Shown here piece after piece: positions 62,693 to 64,000 of a stretch of 64,000 bases of DNA; the first letter of the stretch is position 1; the number at the start of each line of letters is the position of its first letter. The notes below the pieces were generated by a model that was not told the DNA's origin, did no database searches, and saw only the letters and a list, made by a program, of their open reading frames with translations. The translations under genes were made by a program, and so were the position numbers. Origin of the DNA: an uncultured Lachnospiraceae bacterium (GTDB taxonomy: Bacteria; Bacillota; Clostridia; Lachnospirales; Lachnospiraceae); assembly GCA_910577765.1 (NCBI GenBank), contig CAJTOV010000005.1:1-64000 (forward strand), written 5' to 3'.

Positions 62693-63400
62693 TTCCGTTT
62701 TCCTCCCCCATTTCAAATAAAAAGGCAATCATATGTTTTATGGACAGCAGATAATCCTCCATGATCAGATTCTCGTCCGGTGCGTGATGATTTCCACTGC
62801 TGTTTCCCGGGCCGATACCGACCACCGGCATATCTGCCCAGGCCCGCCTTATGGCAATGGCCGGTCCGGCTCCCAGTTGGGTCGGCTCAATCACCAGCGT
62901 TTTTTTGTATACCTGCCGGGCAGTCTTTTCCAGCATGTTTCTTTCGGGAATATTCACAGAAGTTTTTACCGGATAACTGTATCCCAGCATCTGTACCTCC
63001 ACATCCTCAAATCCGTGGCTGTCAAGATGGTTCCTGAGCTGACGGCCGATCTTTACAGGATTCTGATTTGCTACCAGGTAGAAGGAAATTCTTGCCCAGG
63101 CCCTATGGGGTACAATTCCTCTTGGGCCCTGGTAAAGCTCCCCGGCCTCTAAGCCGCAGACAGACAGCGTAGGCTCCAGATAGATTCTTTTTTTCAGCTC
63201 ATTTCCCGTGGCGTTGCACAGAAACTCTTTCAGTTCCAAATTTTTTCTTATTTTTTCTTCCTCATAAGGAAGCTGTTCCAGCAGTTTTAATTCTTCTTCC
63301 GACGGCGGAATCACATCCTCGTAAAATCCTTCCACCGCGATCCGCTCGTCCGGCCCTTTCAGTGTGGACAACGCCCAGATCAGCCTCTCCCATTATTCCC
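62667..63400 (-). pseudogene. M20-family peptidase, 5'-truncated
   Basis: About 244 codons of the C-terminal half of an M20/M25/M40 metallopeptidase: IWALSTLKGPDERIAVEGFYED, split around the lid domain, then GLEAGELYQGPRGIVPHRAWARIS, and near the end GIGPGNSSGNHHAPDENL, whose second His is a metal ligand. The N-terminal catalytic half, with the first HxD and the bridging residues, is absent. An in-frame stop occurs upstream at about 63401 in the LysR-derived sequence. The remaining frame starts with TTG at 63371 only by chance; it is broken. Confidence 0.7.
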
Positions 63401-63826
63401 ACCGCTGCCGGCCTGAAATTTTTGGAAAAGGCCAGAATCATTGCCGACCTGGAGGACTCCCTTCTTGTGGACTGTACACATAGTTCCACGGATCTTCACG
63501 GAACTCTGAGCCTGGGGATAACGCCGGAATTTTCCAGCGTGATTCTGCCCTGTATTCTCCCCAATTACATAAAAACCTTCCCCAATGTGAATCTTCACAT
63601 TACGGAAGGCTCTAACCTTGAACTTGTAGAAAAAATCAGGCAGCACAAAGTGAAGCTGGCACTTATCACCTCTATGCCCCTTGAACCATCCCTTATATTT
63701 GAAAATCTTCAGGATGATCCCATCGTCCTTGCAGTACCTGCTTCACACCCAGTGTCCAGGCTTTTTGATCTGTCTGTCAATTCTCCCCTGAGTCCCTATT
63801 TTCTGGATTCCGAAAGGATTAAATAA
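63362..63826 (+). pseudogene. LysR-family regulator fragment
   Basis: Codons from about 63398 read PIIPTAAGLKFLEKARIIAD, the usual linker after the LysR HTH, followed by the substrate-binding domain (GTLSLGITPEFSSVILPCIL and HKVKLALITSMPLE). The N-terminal HTH is missing, and a stop comes after SERIK, about 90 residues before the normal end. It is therefore truncated at both ends and cannot bind DNA. Confidence 0.7.
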
Positions 63827-64000
63827 AAGTTTCCCAACCTGTCGGACTATAGAAATAATCGTTCAATCCGGCAAAATCGACATTTGTGACTGCCTGATAA
63901 CCGTATGGCGGCAAAGAACCATGGAACAGAGGGTATTCTAAGGATGCCGTCCCTGGCTTTTGGCCTGAGTTCTTTGCAAAATATATCATAAAACCCTTGA
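63827..64000. other. No gene seen
   Basis: The last 174 bases have no convincing frame, repeat or terminator. They may be further decayed LysR 3' sequence. Confidence 0.5.

Noticed and set aside
1..64000. CRISPR arrays, tRNA and rRNA genes
   Set aside because: No spaced direct repeats of CRISPR type, no cloverleaf with CCA-type ends and no rRNA-like sequence were noticed on either strand.

Overview
The window looks like chromosomal DNA of a Gram-positive, moderately GC-rich Lachnospiraceae-type Clostridium (Enterocloster, Hungatella or Lachnoclostridium-like). This is inferred from gene content: AddAB instead of RecBCD, a GlcT-type antiterminator with ptsG, a PPi-type phosphofructokinase, a SpoIID-domain protein, strong GGAGG ribosome sites and the protein family variants seen. 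No rRNA, tRNA, CRISPR array or intact insertion sequence was found.

Layout. 1-3.4 kb: glucose-type PTS permease and its antiterminator, with a textbook promoter, RAT and terminator leader. 3.4-11.4 kb: addBA and a small anchored protein. 11.5-15.5 kb: ftsH divergent from pyrG, whose leader carries an attenuator-like hairpin. 15.6-26.6 kb: a Liv-type ABC transporter followed by an SDR dehydrogenase, two tandem CE4/NodB-fold hydrolases and a protein with an HExxPGH motif, facing a PucR-type regulator with a second SDR; together this reads as an uncharacterised catabolic unit. 26.7-34.6 kb: an orphan 99-residue protein with a structured leader, a PLP D-cysteine desulfhydrase-like enzyme, then nucleoside salvage genes (udp, deoC, cdd, deoB) with hslO, a methyltransferase and a SEC-C protein. 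34.7-42.9 kb: a cupin, a Dpp/Opp-type ABC transporter and a PEP-mutase/isocitrate-lyase-like enzyme as one operon ending at a terminator. It is divergent from a GntR/FCD regulator, and both promoters overlap GTATAC-type sites. 42.9-46.7 kb: pfp, then about 770 bp of unusual non-coding DNA (small-RNA-like unit, G-quadruplex motif, 42-bp repeats, a perfect 26-bp-arm palindrome, a promoter) ahead of an orphan DUF927-like ATPase. 46.8-53.4 kb: a GGDEF/EAL protein, a methyltransferase, a SpoIID-domain protein and an AI-2E family permease. 54-61.8 kb: a PflA-like radical SAM protein, an orphan small-RNA-like unit, a CheY-like receiver overlapping a FliB-like gene, dus, a YgjP-like metallopeptidase, nth and a SUV3-like helicase. 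61.9-64 kb: decaying fragments, including a peptidase and a LysR gene that both lack their 5' ends at one shared junction.

The most interesting signals are the palindrome/repeat/G4 region with its orphan ATPase, the ORF-less transcription unit at 55.0-55.3 kb, the two transporter-centred catabolic clusters, and the head-to-head deletion scar near 63.38 kb. All functions come from reading motifs and context; no database search was possible.
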